A DNA stretch of 64,000 bases from NCBI RefSeq assembly GCF_000176915.2, contig NC_014844.1:558001-622000 (forward strand), read 5' to 3'. Source of the DNA: Pseudodesulfovibrio aespoeensis Aspo-2 (GTDB taxonomy: Bacteria; Desulfobacterota; Desulfovibrionia; Desulfovibrionales; Desulfovibrionaceae). Positions 53,073 to 61,894 of this stretch are shown here, piece by piece. The translations under genes were made by a program, and so were the position numbers. Position 1 is the first letter of the stretch, and the number at the start of each line of letters is the position of its first letter. The notes under the pieces were generated by a model. That model saw only the letters and a list, made by a program, of their open reading frames with translations. It made no database searches and was not told the origin of the DNA.

Positions 53073-54328
53073 GCATGGGACGCCTGTTTGCTGCCGTTGT
53101 GCTGATCATCCTGCTGGCTGGCGCGGAAGCCATGGCGGCGGAGGTTCCGGAGTGGCTTGAGCGCGTGGCCTTATCCGGGTGGATCGAGGGGGTCCAGTCA
53201 GCTGCGGTGAAGGCTCCCCACGACCCGGTGACCTCGCGGGCGCGGATGCGCCTGATAGCCGAGGCGGATTGGGACGCCGTGTACGCCAATGTGTCGGTGG
53301 ACGCCGAGAAGAACTGGAAGATCGATGGGCAAAAGGCCCTGAGCCTGCACGAGGGCTGGCTGGAGCACGTCGGGCAGGGGTGGGATGTGCGGCTGGGGCG
53401 GCAGACCATCATCTGGGGCAGGGCGGACGGTGTGCAGATCACGGACGTGATCTGCCCGCCGGACTATACCGAGTCCATCACCAGAGACCTGGACGAGATC
53501 CGCATTCCGGTGGAGGCGGCCAAGGTGCGCCTGCTCGGCTCGTCCATGGACCTGGAGATGATCTGGATTCCCGTGTTTCAGTCCGCGACGCTGCCTGGCA
53601 GGGACAACCCCTGGGGCAGCGAGACCTCCTGGCCGGCCGGAATGACCGTGGTCCAGAACGACACGAAGAAGCCGGACCTGTCTCTGGGCAACAGCGAGGT
53701 GGCCATGAAGCTCGCGGCCTACCGATCAGGGTACGACATGTCCGCGTCCGTGTTTTACACCTGGGACGACTTCGCGGCCAACCACCGCACCGTGTCCACC
53801 GTGGGGCCGTCCTCGGTCGAGTTTTCGCCCCGCTACCACCGGATGACAGTGCTGGGTCTGGACTTCGCTCGCCCCTGGTCGGATTTTGTCTTTCGCTTCG
53901 AGACCGCGGGCTACCTGGGCAGATACTTTGAAACCCGGCAACTGGCCATCGACCCCAAGCGGAAGAATTCGGTGAAGTGGCTGGGAGGCATGGACTGGAC
54001 GCCGGGCGGGGACTGGTCGGTAATCGCGCAGCTCTACGGGGAGCATCTGCTCAACCACGAGTCCTGCCTGGTGGCCGAGCGGGACGAGGTTTCCACCACG
54101 CTGCACGTTTCGAAAAAGGTTCTGCGCCAGACCCTGACCCTGTCCGGCATGGTCTACTACAGCGTGAACGACCAGGACACCTTCTTTCGGGCCAAGGCGG
54201 ACTATGAGTGGTCTGACGGGCTTCATTTCCTGGTCGGGGCCGATTTGTTCAACGGGCGGCACAGCGGCAGCTACGGTCGGTATGAGGACAACTCCCAGCT
54301 GTGGGTGAAGGTCAAATACAGTTTCTAA
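53060..54328 (+). CDS. Outer-membrane beta-barrel protein (DUF1302-like), second member
   Basis: The 422-residue protein has a signal peptide (about residues 7-27, 'EAMAAE'). A DUF1302-like signature 'LGRQTIIWGRADGVQITDV' (about residues 109-127) and a C-terminal 'VKVKYSF' ending in Phe fit a BAM-assembled barrel. Starts at 53060 or 53075 (ATG) are possible; the first overlaps the LolA-like gene by 13 bp. It lies 9 bp upstream of the RND gene. It shares the G-[KR]-x3-WG motif with the barrel at 12115-13521, so the two loci contain homologous outer-membrane parts. Confidence 0.78.
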   Translation: MDAVGMGRLFAAVVLIILLAGAEAMAAEVPEWLERVALSGWIEGVQSAAVKAPHDPVTSRARMRLIAEADWDAVYANVSVDAEKNWKIDGQKALSLHEGWLEHVGQGWDVRLGRQTIIWGRADGVQITDVICPPDYTESITRDLDEIRIPVEAAKVRLLGSSMDLEMIWIPVFQSATLPGRDNPWGSETSWPAGMTVVQNDTKKPDLSLGNSEVAMKLAAYRSGYDMSASVFYTWDDFAANHRTVSTVGPSSVEFSPRYHRMTVLGLDFARPWSDFVFRFETAGYLGRYFETRQLAIDPKRKNSVKWLGGMDWTPGGDWSVIAQLYGEHLLNHESCLVAERDEVSTTLHVSKKVLRQTLTLSGMVYYSVNDQDTFFRAKADYEWSDGLHFLVGADLFNGRHSGSYGRYEDNSQLWVKVKYSF

Positions 54329-54337
54329 GGAGCGGAT

Positions 54338-56674
54338 ATGTTGAACATAGGCAGGATCAACGCGTGGTTTCATTCTTTTGGCGGGTCGGTCATCCGGTTC
54401 AGGTGGCTGGTGTTCGCCGCCTGCGCCGTCCTGACGATCGCAGCCGGGTCCGGGCTGCCGCAACTCAAGGCGGATGTGGACCAGGACAACTGGTTCATGG
54501 AGGACGACGCCCTGCTCAAGGCCAAGGAGCGCATGGAACACATCTTCGGCAACGAGGACTTCTGCGCGGCCCTGGTCACGGTGGACGACATCTTTACTCC
54601 GGAGAACCTGGGGCTGCTCAGGGAGTTGGGTGACGAACTCCTGGAGCGCGTGCCTTACGCGGACGATGTCATGTCCCTGGCGGACATGGAGTTCACCGAA
54701 GGCGTTGAGGGCGGCATCAGCATCGAGGATCTCGTGCCGGAGAGGATCCCCACGGACCCGGCAACCCTTGAGGCCCTGCGGCACAAGGCGCTGTCCAAGA
54801 CCTCGCTGAAAAACCGGATGGTCTCGGCGGACAGCACCGAGACCTGGCTCATCCTGCGGCTGAAGCCGCTGCCCGGCAACCTCGACGGAGAGGATCCGGT
54901 CGTGACCGTGGGGCGGCTCTTCAGCGAGGTGGTTAACCAGCCCCGGTACGCACCCCTGAACATCAAGGCCGCCGGGCTGCCCGTCGTCTTTGTGGACAAG
55001 ATGGACTTCTTTGCCAAGGAGACGCCCCGTCTGATGGGCATTTCCCTTCTGTTCACCGTGGTGGTGCTCTTCGTCCTTCTGCGCAACCTGCGGGGAATCC
55101 TCTTCCCTCTGGTCACGGTTCTGTGCGTGCTGGGCATCGTTTTCGGGGTGCAGGGCTGGCTGGGCATCCGTACAGACCCGTCGGTCATTTTCATGCCGGT
55201 GTTCATCACCCTGGCGGTGTCCATCGGGTATTCCATCCACCTGTTCAACCACTTTAACGTCGAGTTCCGCAGGACAGGGCGCAGACGGGAATCCCTGATC
55301 CTGGCCGTGGAGGAGGTGGGCTGGCCGTTGGTGTTCAGCGCGCTGACTACGGTGGCGGCGCTGGTCTCATTCCTGTTCATTCCGCTTCGGCCCATCCGCT
55401 GGGTGGGCCTGACCTCCGCCTCACTGGTTTTTCTCGCCTGCGTGATCGTCCTGACCCTGCTCCCCGCGCTGCTCAGTTTTGGCAGGGACGGGACGCCGGA
55501 GGCTGAAAAGGCTGATGCTCGCGAAAGCCGCATCCAGCGGCTCATGGGGTGGCTGGCCGGTGTCTCCCTGAGGCGGCAGAAGCTCGCTCTGATTGTCCTT
55601 GCCGTCGGCATGGGCGTATGCTTGGTCGGCACAAGCCGTATCGACGTGTCCTTTGACGTTCTCAAGACGTTCGGGCGCAAGGTTCCCTACGTGGACCGCA
55701 TCTACAGCGTCGGCCAGTCCCAGGTGGGCTCGCTCTATTCCTACAATCTGGCCTTGGAGTTCGACCAGCCAGGCGCGGCAAAGGATCCGGACAACCTGCA
55801 AAAGTTCGACCAGCTGGTGGCAGAAATAGACAACCTGGAACTGACCAAGAAGACCACGTCCCTGCTCCAGATTCTCAAGGATCTCAATCAGGTCATGCAC
55901 GAGGGCGATCCTGTCTGGTACAGGCTGCCCGAGAGCCGCGACATGGTGGCCCAATTGCTTCTGCTCTACGAGAACGCCGGCGGCGACGAGGTCGAGCGCT
56001 GGATCGACTATGACTACCAACGTCTCAAGCTTCAGGTGGAGATGGGGCACTACAACTCCGGGGAGGCGGCTCGCGAACTTCACTGGATCAGGGAGGAAGC
56101 CGCTAGGCTCTTTCCGGACGCCCATGTGGTGCTGACCGGCTCAATCTCGCAATACACGGTCATGCAGGACTATGTCTCCTTTGGCCAGATCAAGTCCTTC
56201 TTCATCGCCTTCACAGTGGTCACGCTGCTGCTGATGATCGTCTTCGGCAGCCTGCGCATCGGGCTTATCGCCATGATCCCGAACATCGCCCCGGTCCTTG
56301 TGGTGGGGGCGATCATGGGGTTTGCGGACATCCCGCTCGATCTGGTCACCGTGACCATCATGCCCATGCTGCTCGGGCTGGCAGTGGATGACACGATCCA
56401 TTTCATCAACCATAGCCAGCTCGAATTCGAGCGATGCCGCGACTATGCGCTGAGCAATCGCCGGACGTTCCTCGCCGTGGGCGGGGCGTTGCTGATGACC
56501 ACCGTGGTGCTGACCCTCAACTTCTCGGCCTACATGGTCTCGGTGGTCAATATATTCGTCAGCATGGGGTTCCTGGTGGGGGCCGGTCTGTTCGCCGCCC
56601 TGGCAGCCGACTTTTTCATCACCCCGGTGCTGCTCTCCATGACCAAGCCCTTTGGTCCTGAGCGGCGAGGGTGA
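54338..56674 (+). CDS. MMPL/RND-family inner-membrane pump
   Basis: The 778-residue protein has two repeated halves, each with a large periplasmic loop (about residues 45-215 and 445-620) and six helices, the last five after each loop. Charged or polar residues in helix 4 and 10 regions ('AVSIGYSIHLFNHFN' and 'LAVDDTIHFINHSQ') are the proton-relay positions of MMPL proteins. No adaptor (MFP) or TolC gene is adjacent. Instead a LolA-like protein and a barrel precede it, so it probably hands a lipid-like substrate to the LolA-like carrier. The distance between this pump and the TonB2-type operon is 143 bp with a Fur-box-like site. Confidence 0.92.
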   Translation: MLNIGRINAWFHSFGGSVIRFRWLVFAACAVLTIAAGSGLPQLKADVDQDNWFMEDDALLKAKERMEHIFGNEDFCAALVTVDDIFTPENLGLLRELGDELLERVPYADDVMSLADMEFTEGVEGGISIEDLVPERIPTDPATLEALRHKALSKTSLKNRMVSADSTETWLILRLKPLPGNLDGEDPVVTVGRLFSEVVNQPRYAPLNIKAAGLPVVFVDKMDFFAKETPRLMGISLLFTVVVLFVLLRNLRGILFPLVTVLCVLGIVFGVQGWLGIRTDPSVIFMPVFITLAVSIGYSIHLFNHFNVEFRRTGRRRESLILAVEEVGWPLVFSALTTVAALVSFLFIPLRPIRWVGLTSASLVFLACVIVLTLLPALLSFGRDGTPEAEKADARESRIQRLMGWLAGVSLRRQKLALIVLAVGMGVCLVGTSRIDVSFDVLKTFGRKVPYVDRIYSVGQSQVGSLYSYNLALEFDQPGAAKDPDNLQKFDQLVAEIDNLELTKKTTSLLQILKDLNQVMHEGDPVWYRLPESRDMVAQLLLLYENAGGDEVERWIDYDYQRLKLQVEMGHYNSGEAARELHWIREEAARLFPDAHVVLTGSISQYTVMQDYVSFGQIKSFFIAFTVVTLLLMIVFGSLRIGLIAMIPNIAPVLVVGAIMGFADIPLDLVTVTIMPMLLGLAVDDTIHFINHSQLEFERCRDYALSNRRTFLAVGGALLMTTVVLTLNFSAYMVSVVNIFVSMGFLVGAGLFAALAADFFITPVLLSMTKPFGPERRG

Positions 56675-56710
56675 CGGCGGACTTTACATCAAATCAAAAT
56701 GGGCATAGGT

Positions 56711-56729
56711 GATGTTGAAAGTCATTATC
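56711..56729 (+). promoter_or_regulatory. Fur-box-like site upstream of the TonB2-type operon
   Basis: GATGTTGAAAGTCATTATC matches 15 of 19 bases of the classical Fur box, with the right nine bases nearly intact. It is 89-107 bp upstream of the DUF3450 gene ATG and in the only A+T-rich intergenic stretch of the area, so it probably overlaps the operon promoter. Confidence 0.6.
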
Positions 56730-56817
56730 GTCAGTGGTGGTGTCAAAGATATATGCCCAACCGTTCGGTAATTGAAGCAATAAACGTGGCGGTTCGTCAC
56801 TCGCAACTGAGGTGGAT

Positions 56818-57573
56818 ATGAATGTGGGGAAAATGGTGGCAGTGGCCGCACTGCTGTTGATGCCGGTCCTGGCCCGGGGGGCGGACACGCCTGTGGCGGT
56901 GCATGCGCAGATGGCCGGGGCCGTGGCGTCCGAGGCTGGCGCACAGGCGGCGTACAACCGCTGGTCCGACGAGAAGGCGGGAGTGGCCGACGAGATCCGG
57001 GACATGAAGGCTATGGACGACTGGCTGGAGTTCCAGAACAGAAAGTATGTAAAATACATAGAGAAACAACGCGCCACAATCGCCGAATTGGAGCGGCGGA
57101 AGGAAGAGGTCAAGCGGATCGCCATGGAGCTTGAGCCGTTTCTGGAGACCGTGGTCGATCGCCTGGAGGAGTTCGTGAACAGCGACCTGCCGTTTTTGGC
57201 TGAGGAACGCCGTCAGCGCATCGTCTTCCTGCGCGCCTCTCTGGACGACTACCACCTGAGTCTCAGCGAAAAACTGCGCCGCGTGTTCGAGGCGCTGCTT
57301 GTGGAGACGGAGTACGGGCGCAACGTGGCCACCGTTTCCCAGGCGCTGGAACTCGACGGGATCCCGACCCAGGTCACGGTCTTCCGGCTGGGGCGGACCG
57401 CGCTCTTCTATCAGGCTGCCGACGGGTCTTCCGCCGGATTCTGGGACCAGGAATCCCAGTCCTGGAGTCCGCTGGACCAGGGGGTGGCCCGCACCCTGCG
57501 CCGGGCTCGGGAAATGGCCGAGCGCAAGCGCGCCGTTGAACTTCTCGAACTGCCGATCGGAGCCGCACAATGA
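56818..57573 (+). CDS. DUF3450 periplasmic coiled-coil protein (TtpB-like)
   Basis: The protein has 251 residues from ATG 56818 (GAGGT five bases upstream; a GTG two codons earlier is less likely). Signal peptide about residues 1-20. The mature part has long heptad-rich helices ('YIEKQRATIAELERRKEEVKRIAMELEPFLE') and 'DLPFLAEERRQRI', characteristic of DUF3450. In Vibrio-type TonB2 systems a DUF3450 protein precedes TtpC, ExbB2, ExbD2 and TonB2, and the same order is seen here. It overlaps the TtpC gene by 4 bp. Its exact job is unknown; it is thought to help the TonB2 complex reach large substrates. Confidence 0.9.
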   Translation: MNVGKMVAVAALLLMPVLARGADTPVAVHAQMAGAVASEAGAQAAYNRWSDEKAGVADEIRDMKAMDDWLEFQNRKYVKYIEKQRATIAELERRKEEVKRIAMELEPFLETVVDRLEEFVNSDLPFLAEERRQRIVFLRASLDDYHLSLSEKLRRVFEALLVETEYGRNVATVSQALELDGIPTQVTVFRLGRTALFYQAADGSSAGFWDQESQSWSPLDQGVARTLRRAREMAERKRAVELLELPIGAAQ

Positions 57574-58997
57574 AGACCATCATCATGACCTTTGTCGCCG
57601 CCGTGTTTCTGGCGATTCCGGCCCAGGCCCAGGCCCCGTGGCAGCAGGTGGCCCAGCAGGTGGCCGCAGTGGCCCGGCAGGCCCGGGAAAACGCCGACCA
57701 GACCAAGACCATCATCGAGGGAGAGCGCCGGGAGATCATGGCGGAACAGGACTCCCTCAAGGCGTCCATCAACGCGCGCCAGAAGCGGTTCGACGCCCTC
57801 AAGGCAGAGTACGAGAGCTTGCTGGCGCGGGAAAGGGAGTTGCAGGAGGAGCTGGCAGCGCAGGATCACGAGTTGAAGACCATCGACGGGGCCATCCGCA
57901 CCGCTGCCAAGCAGGCGCGCGACTACTTTCACGAGAGCCTGACCACGCCTGAATTCCCGGAGCGCGGGACCGTGCTGGCCACCGTGCTGGAACCGGACAA
58001 GTTTCCCGGCCTTCAGGGCATTCAGAGCCTGCTCACCCTGTTCCTGGACGAGTTGCGGGCCTCGGGTTCCGTGACGCGGCGCACAGGCGGGTTCATCGGC
58101 CCGGACGGCAAGGACAGGAGCGGCGAGCTGCTGCGGGTGGGTACTTTCACCATGGCTTATCGCCAGCCCGACGGACACATCGGTTTTTTGCGGCCCAACA
58201 GCGACGGCAGCAGGCTGACCGCAGTGCAGGGCGATCCGGGATGGACTCTTTCCGACATGATGGCCGATTATTTCGACGGCAAGGGGCTGTTGTTCCCGGT
58301 GGACATCTCCAACGGCGCGGTGTTCAGCCGCCTGGCCCGCCAGCAAACAGGCGTGCTGGAGTGGCTGAGCTCCGGCGGGTTGCTGGTGTGGCCCATCATT
58401 CTGGTGGGCGTGGCCGCCCTGATCCTGGTGGTGGAGCGTTTCTATTCCCTGAGCCGGATCCGGGGCAACTCGGCCCGGAACATGACCACCATCCTGGAAA
58501 TGGTCAACAGGGGGCAGTGGAAGGAATGCCGCAGGTTCTGCCAGGAGCAGAGCAGCTATCCAACCTGCCGGATCATAAACCACACACTTCAGTATCTGGG
58601 GAACACGCGTGAGATCATCGAGAACGCCTTTCAGGAAGGGTTGCTCAAGGAGCTGCCCATGCTGGAGCGGTTCCTGCCCACCCTGAACGTGCTCGCGGCC
58701 GTGGCGCCGTTGCTCGGACTGCTGGGCACCGTGACCGGCATGATCAACACCTTCCAGATCATCACGGTGTATGGCACCGGCGATCCGCGCATGATGTCCG
58801 GCGGTATTTCCGAGGCCCTGATCACCACCCAGCTCGGCTTGGCCGTGGCAGTGCCCATCATGATCCTGCACCATGTGCTGGAGAGGCGGGTGGACAGGAT
58901 CGTCGGCGACATGGAGGAGAAGGGAACCGGTTTTGCCGTGGCGCTCATGAAGGTCGGCAAGATCAAGACGCGGGAGGAACTTGATGTCGCTGCATAA
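57570..58997 (+). CDS. TtpC-like MotA/TolQ/ExbB-family protein with periplasmic N-domain
   Basis: This 475-residue protein has a signal peptide (about residues 1-20), a coiled-coil periplasmic domain (about 25-260), then an ExbB-like three-helix membrane part (first helix about 268-290, later helices about 375-400 and 415-440: 'LNVLAAVAPLLGLLGTVTGMINTF', 'SEALITTQLGLAVAVPIMIL'). This long-N form is TtpC of TonB2 systems, needed in Vibrio for TonB2 function. It overlaps the ExbB gene by 14 bp. Confidence 0.92.
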   Translation: MKTIIMTFVAAVFLAIPAQAQAPWQQVAQQVAAVARQARENADQTKTIIEGERREIMAEQDSLKASINARQKRFDALKAEYESLLARERELQEELAAQDHELKTIDGAIRTAAKQARDYFHESLTTPEFPERGTVLATVLEPDKFPGLQGIQSLLTLFLDELRASGSVTRRTGGFIGPDGKDRSGELLRVGTFTMAYRQPDGHIGFLRPNSDGSRLTAVQGDPGWTLSDMMADYFDGKGLLFPVDISNGAVFSRLARQQTGVLEWLSSGGLLVWPIILVGVAALILVVERFYSLSRIRGNSARNMTTILEMVNRGQWKECRRFCQEQSSYPTCRIINHTLQYLGNTREIIENAFQEGLLKELPMLERFLPTLNVLAAVAPLLGLLGTVTGMINTFQIITVYGTGDPRMMSGGISEALITTQLGLAVAVPIMILHHVLERRVDRIVGDMEEKGTGFAVALMKVGKIKTREELDVAA

Positions 58998-59604
58998 TCT
59001 TGGCGAACAATTGGTGGATTATTTTCAGGCCGGGGGCAGCATCATGCTTCCCCTGCTGGTCATCTCGCTTGTCATGTGGACCCTGGCCATTGTCAAGGGG
59101 CTGCGCTTTCTGAGCGAACGTCGCAGGGAAAGAACCCCGGAGCGCTGTCTCGACTTGTTCAGAGGGGAAGCCGGTGTGTGCAAGGCAGGACTGGCGCAGT
59201 GGCAGTGGGACATCCTCTCCCAGTATCTGGAGCAGCGGTGCGACGATCCTGAACTCAACCGCGACATGCTCGATGCCATGCGCATGCGCCAGGAGATCAA
59301 GGCCATGCGCTACATCGGCACCATCTTGCTCCTGTCTGCTGTGGCGCCGCTGCTTGGGCTGCTCGGTACCGTGACCGGCATGATCACCACCTTTGATGTC
59401 ATCTCCGAGCTGGGGACCGGCAATGCGCGCGCCCTGGCCTCGGGCATCTCCGAGGCCCTGGTGACCACGCAGAGCGGTTTGGTGGTTGCGGTTCCGGGGT
59501 TGGTGCTCGGCGGCTTCCTGTTTCAGCGGGCGCAGAAGATGAAGGGCCGCATGGAACTCTTCTGCATCGGCCTGCAGCACCAGACTGAAGTGACGCCAAA
59601 CTAG
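58984..59604 (+). CDS. exbB: ExbB-family proton-channel protein
   Basis: The 206-residue protein from the ATG at 58984 (GGGAGG six bases upstream) has three helices of the ExbB/TolQ type: about residues 18-38, 117-140 ('AVAPLLGLLGTVTGMI') and 155-175 ('SEALVTTQSGLVVAVPGL'). It couples the proton gradient to TonB together with the ExbD after it (8 bp gap). The TTG codon just before the ATG is not needed. Confidence 0.95.
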   Translation: MSLHNLGEQLVDYFQAGGSIMLPLLVISLVMWTLAIVKGLRFLSERRRERTPERCLDLFRGEAGVCKAGLAQWQWDILSQYLEQRCDDPELNRDMLDAMRMRQEIKAMRYIGTILLLSAVAPLLGLLGTVTGMITTFDVISELGTGNARALASGISEALVTTQSGLVVAVPGLVLGGFLFQRAQKMKGRMELFCIGLQHQTEVTPN

Positions 59605-59612
59605 GAGGATCC

Positions 59613-60023
59613 ATGCGCAGTATCCGGTATTCGCGCAGCAGGGGGTCGCGCCGTAGCGAGATCAACATGACCCCGCTCATCGACATGGTGTTTATCCTGC
59701 TTATCTTCTTTATCGTCACCACCAGCTTCGTTCGCGAATCCGGAGTGGACGTGGAGCGGCCTTCGGCCGAGTCCGTCGAGACCAAGGAAAAAGCCAATGT
59801 CCTGTTGGGACTGACCAGTGACGGGCAGATATTCGTCGAGGGCCGCCCTCTCGACATCCGGTCCGTGCGCGCCTACATGGAGCGTTTCCTGGCTGAGGTT
59901 CCCAACGGCTCGGTGGTCATCGTGGCCGACAAGGAAAGCTCCACCGGCAACGCCGTGCAGGTGCTGGACCAGTGCCGCATGGCCGGGGTCAAGAACATCA
60001 GCATCGCGGCAAGGAAGCAGTGA
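59613..60023 (+). CDS. exbD: ExbD-family proton-channel protein
   Basis: This 136-residue protein has a short cytoplasmic N-terminus and one membrane helix (about residues 22-45) bearing the essential Asp24 ('MTPLIDMVFILLIFF'), then a periplasmic domain. AGGAGG precedes the ATG. Its TGA overlaps the ATG of tonB, so translation is coupled. Confidence 0.96.
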   Translation: MRSIRYSRSRGSRRSEINMTPLIDMVFILLIFFIVTTSFVRESGVDVERPSAESVETKEKANVLLGLTSDGQIFVEGRPLDIRSVRAYMERFLAEVPNGSVVIVADKESSTGNAVQVLDQCRMAGVKNISIAARKQ

Positions 60024-60682
60024 TGGCCGTGCGCGACAGGGGCGCGGGGGAGTTCATGCTGTCCTGCCTGCTGGCCGTCTTTGTGGCCGGTCTGCTGTAT
60101 GTGGGAGTCCTTCTGCTCAACGAGGCCCCGCCGCCTGACGGGATGATCGTGGTCGAGGGGGCTGTCCGCCTGGCCCAGCCGGAGCGCGACCGGACCGAGC
60201 CCGAACTGCGACGCAAGAAGCTCGATGAGGCCAAGCCGCCTGAAGAGTTGCCCAAGACCTTCACTTCCCGGTCGGACAACCGGCCTGCCAAGCCGCTCAT
60301 GACCATGAGCGTCCCAGGTTTTTCGGCAGACCTTCATCCGGGTATCATGGGTGGCGTCGCCCTCCCTGCGGGCGGTTTCGGCAGTATCGGCTTTTCCATG
60401 GACGAGGTGGACGACATCCCGCAGGTGGTCAGGAGCGTTCCGCCGGACTATCCCTATGTGGCCAAGCGCAACCGGGTGGAGGGCGAGGTCGTGGTCCGCA
60501 TGCTGGTGGACAGCGAGGGTCGCCCGCAGAAGCTGTCCGTTCATTCCTCAACCCCGGCAGGGGTGTTTGACGAGGCCGCCCTGGGCGCGGCTGGACGTTG
60601 GCGCTTCAAGCCGGGCCGGTACAAGGGGAAGGCCGTGGACACCTGGGTTCTTCTTCCCTTTGTTTTTGAGTTGAAGCCATGA
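60023..60682 (+). CDS. tonB: TonB energy transducer (TonB2-type, short spacer)
   Basis: The 219-residue protein has an N-terminal membrane helix (about residues 11-33), a short linker lacking the long Pro-Glu/Pro-Lys repeats of E. coli TonB, and a C-terminal TonB domain (about 135-219: 'DYPYVAKRNRVEGEVVVRMLVDSEGRPQ', 'RWRFKPGRYKGKAVDTWV'). The short spacer is typical of TonB2 partners, which rely on TtpC to bridge the periplasm. It overlaps ExbD by three bases and the TPR gene by four bases. Confidence 0.93.
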   Translation: MAVRDRGAGEFMLSCLLAVFVAGLLYVGVLLLNEAPPPDGMIVVEGAVRLAQPERDRTEPELRRKKLDEAKPPEELPKTFTSRSDNRPAKPLMTMSVPGFSADLHPGIMGGVALPAGGFGSIGFSMDEVDDIPQVVRSVPPDYPYVAKRNRVEGEVVVRMLVDSEGRPQKLSVHSSTPAGVFDEAALGAAGRWRFKPGRYKGKAVDTWVLLPFVFELKP

Positions 60683-61851
60683 GCATGAAACGCATCCTTT
60701 TCTTGGTGTTGGCCATTGTTGTTGCCGCCGTGCCCGCATACGCCGGGGAGAGTCTTCCCCCGCTGGCCCGGCAGGCTCTGCACACGGCGCAGGTGCGGAT
60801 GGACGCCGGGCAGTTTGCCGACGCCGCGCTGGTCCTGCGCGAATACATGGCCCAGGCCGGGGAGACGGTCCCCAGCCACATCTACCTCATGCTGGGGAGT
60901 GCCCACCATCAGAACAACGACAGAAAGAAAACCCTGGACGCCTTTCAGGCCGGCCTGAAAGCCTACCCGGACAATGACCAGCTTGCCCGCAACTGCGCCG
61001 TGGCCTGCTACGAGCTGGGGCGCCATGCCGATGCAGGCCGCCTGTTCGAGAAAGCCTACGCGCTCAAGACGCCAAGAGATCCGGCCCTGTTGTTCCATGC
61101 GGGATCGGCCTACTACAGCGGGGAGGATTTCTCCGCAGCGGCCCGGGTGCTGGAACGTCTCCTGGCGGATCAGGCGCAGCCCGAAAAAGACTGGGTGCGC
61201 CTGGCGGTCCACGCCCACCTGGAGGCAGGCCTGTCCGAAAAAACCGAGGCGATTTTGAGCCGCTATCTGGCGATCAATCCCGATGAGGCTCCCTATTGGG
61301 AACTGCTGGCCAAGCTGCACATGGACCGGGAGGAATACGCCAAGGCGGGTGCGGCCCTGGAAATCTGCTACCGTCTGCGCGAGCCTTCGGGCAAGGAGTT
61401 GGAACGGCTGGCCTCGCTGTACGCCTATTCCGATGCTCCGCTCATGGCTTCGGCCACGCTGCTGCGGGCCAGGCCCGACTCCGCGGACATGGAGTACGGA
61501 ACCAGAATCGCCCGCCTGTACACCGCTGCCGGACGACCGGATGAGGCCATGCGCCTGCTTTCCAGATATGACCGATCAGCCTCGCTGGCAGGGAAGAAGG
61601 GAAGGATTCTCTACGACGCCCGCCGGTTCCGGGAGGCCGAGGCCGAACTGGGCGAGGCGCTGGGCCAGGGCGATGGAGCTGCCGAGAACGTGTACCTACT
61701 CGGCATGTGCGCCTGGGAGCGGCGGGATTGGGGGGCCGCCAGGGACAATTTCATGAAACTGCTGGGTGACAAGTCCTATTCACGGCTGGTCAAGGTCCCG
61801 CTTGTCGTGATCGAGGACATAGAGACCGCCCGCAGGGAGAGCGGCGACTAG
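60679..61851 (+). CDS. Periplasmic TPR protein of the TonB2-type operon
   Basis: The 390-residue protein has a signal peptide (about residues 1-22, 'VPAYAGE') and eight or more TPR-like helical pairs ('ADAALVLREYMAQAGETVPSHIYLMLGSAHHQNND', 'AGRLFEKAYALKTPRDPALLFHAGSAYYSGED'). Vibrio TonB2 loci carry an equivalent TPR gene at the same end. It probably scaffolds TtpC-TonB or the receptor. It overlaps tonB by 4 bp and ends the operon. Confidence 0.9.
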   Translation: MSMKRILFLVLAIVVAAVPAYAGESLPPLARQALHTAQVRMDAGQFADAALVLREYMAQAGETVPSHIYLMLGSAHHQNNDRKKTLDAFQAGLKAYPDNDQLARNCAVACYELGRHADAGRLFEKAYALKTPRDPALLFHAGSAYYSGEDFSAAARVLERLLADQAQPEKDWVRLAVHAHLEAGLSEKTEAILSRYLAINPDEAPYWELLAKLHMDREEYAKAGAALEICYRLREPSGKELERLASLYAYSDAPLMASATLLRARPDSADMEYGTRIARLYTAAGRPDEAMRLLSRYDRSASLAGKKGRILYDARRFREAEAELGEALGQGDGAAENVYLLGMCAWERRDWGAARDNFMKLLGDKSYSRLVKVPLVVIEDIETARRESGD

Positions 61852-61854
61852 CGA

Positions 61855-61890
61855 AGACAAGCCCCGGAACCATGGTTCCGGGGCTTGTCT
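61855..61890. terminator. Bidirectional 16-bp terminator between convergent operons
   Basis: AGACAAGCCCCGGAAC (61855-61870) pairs with 61875-61890 around CATG. It is followed by TTTGG on the plus strand and by CTTCGC on the minus strand. It separates the TonB2-type operon from the convergent methyltransferase. Confidence 0.85.
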
Positions 61891-61894
61891 TTGG

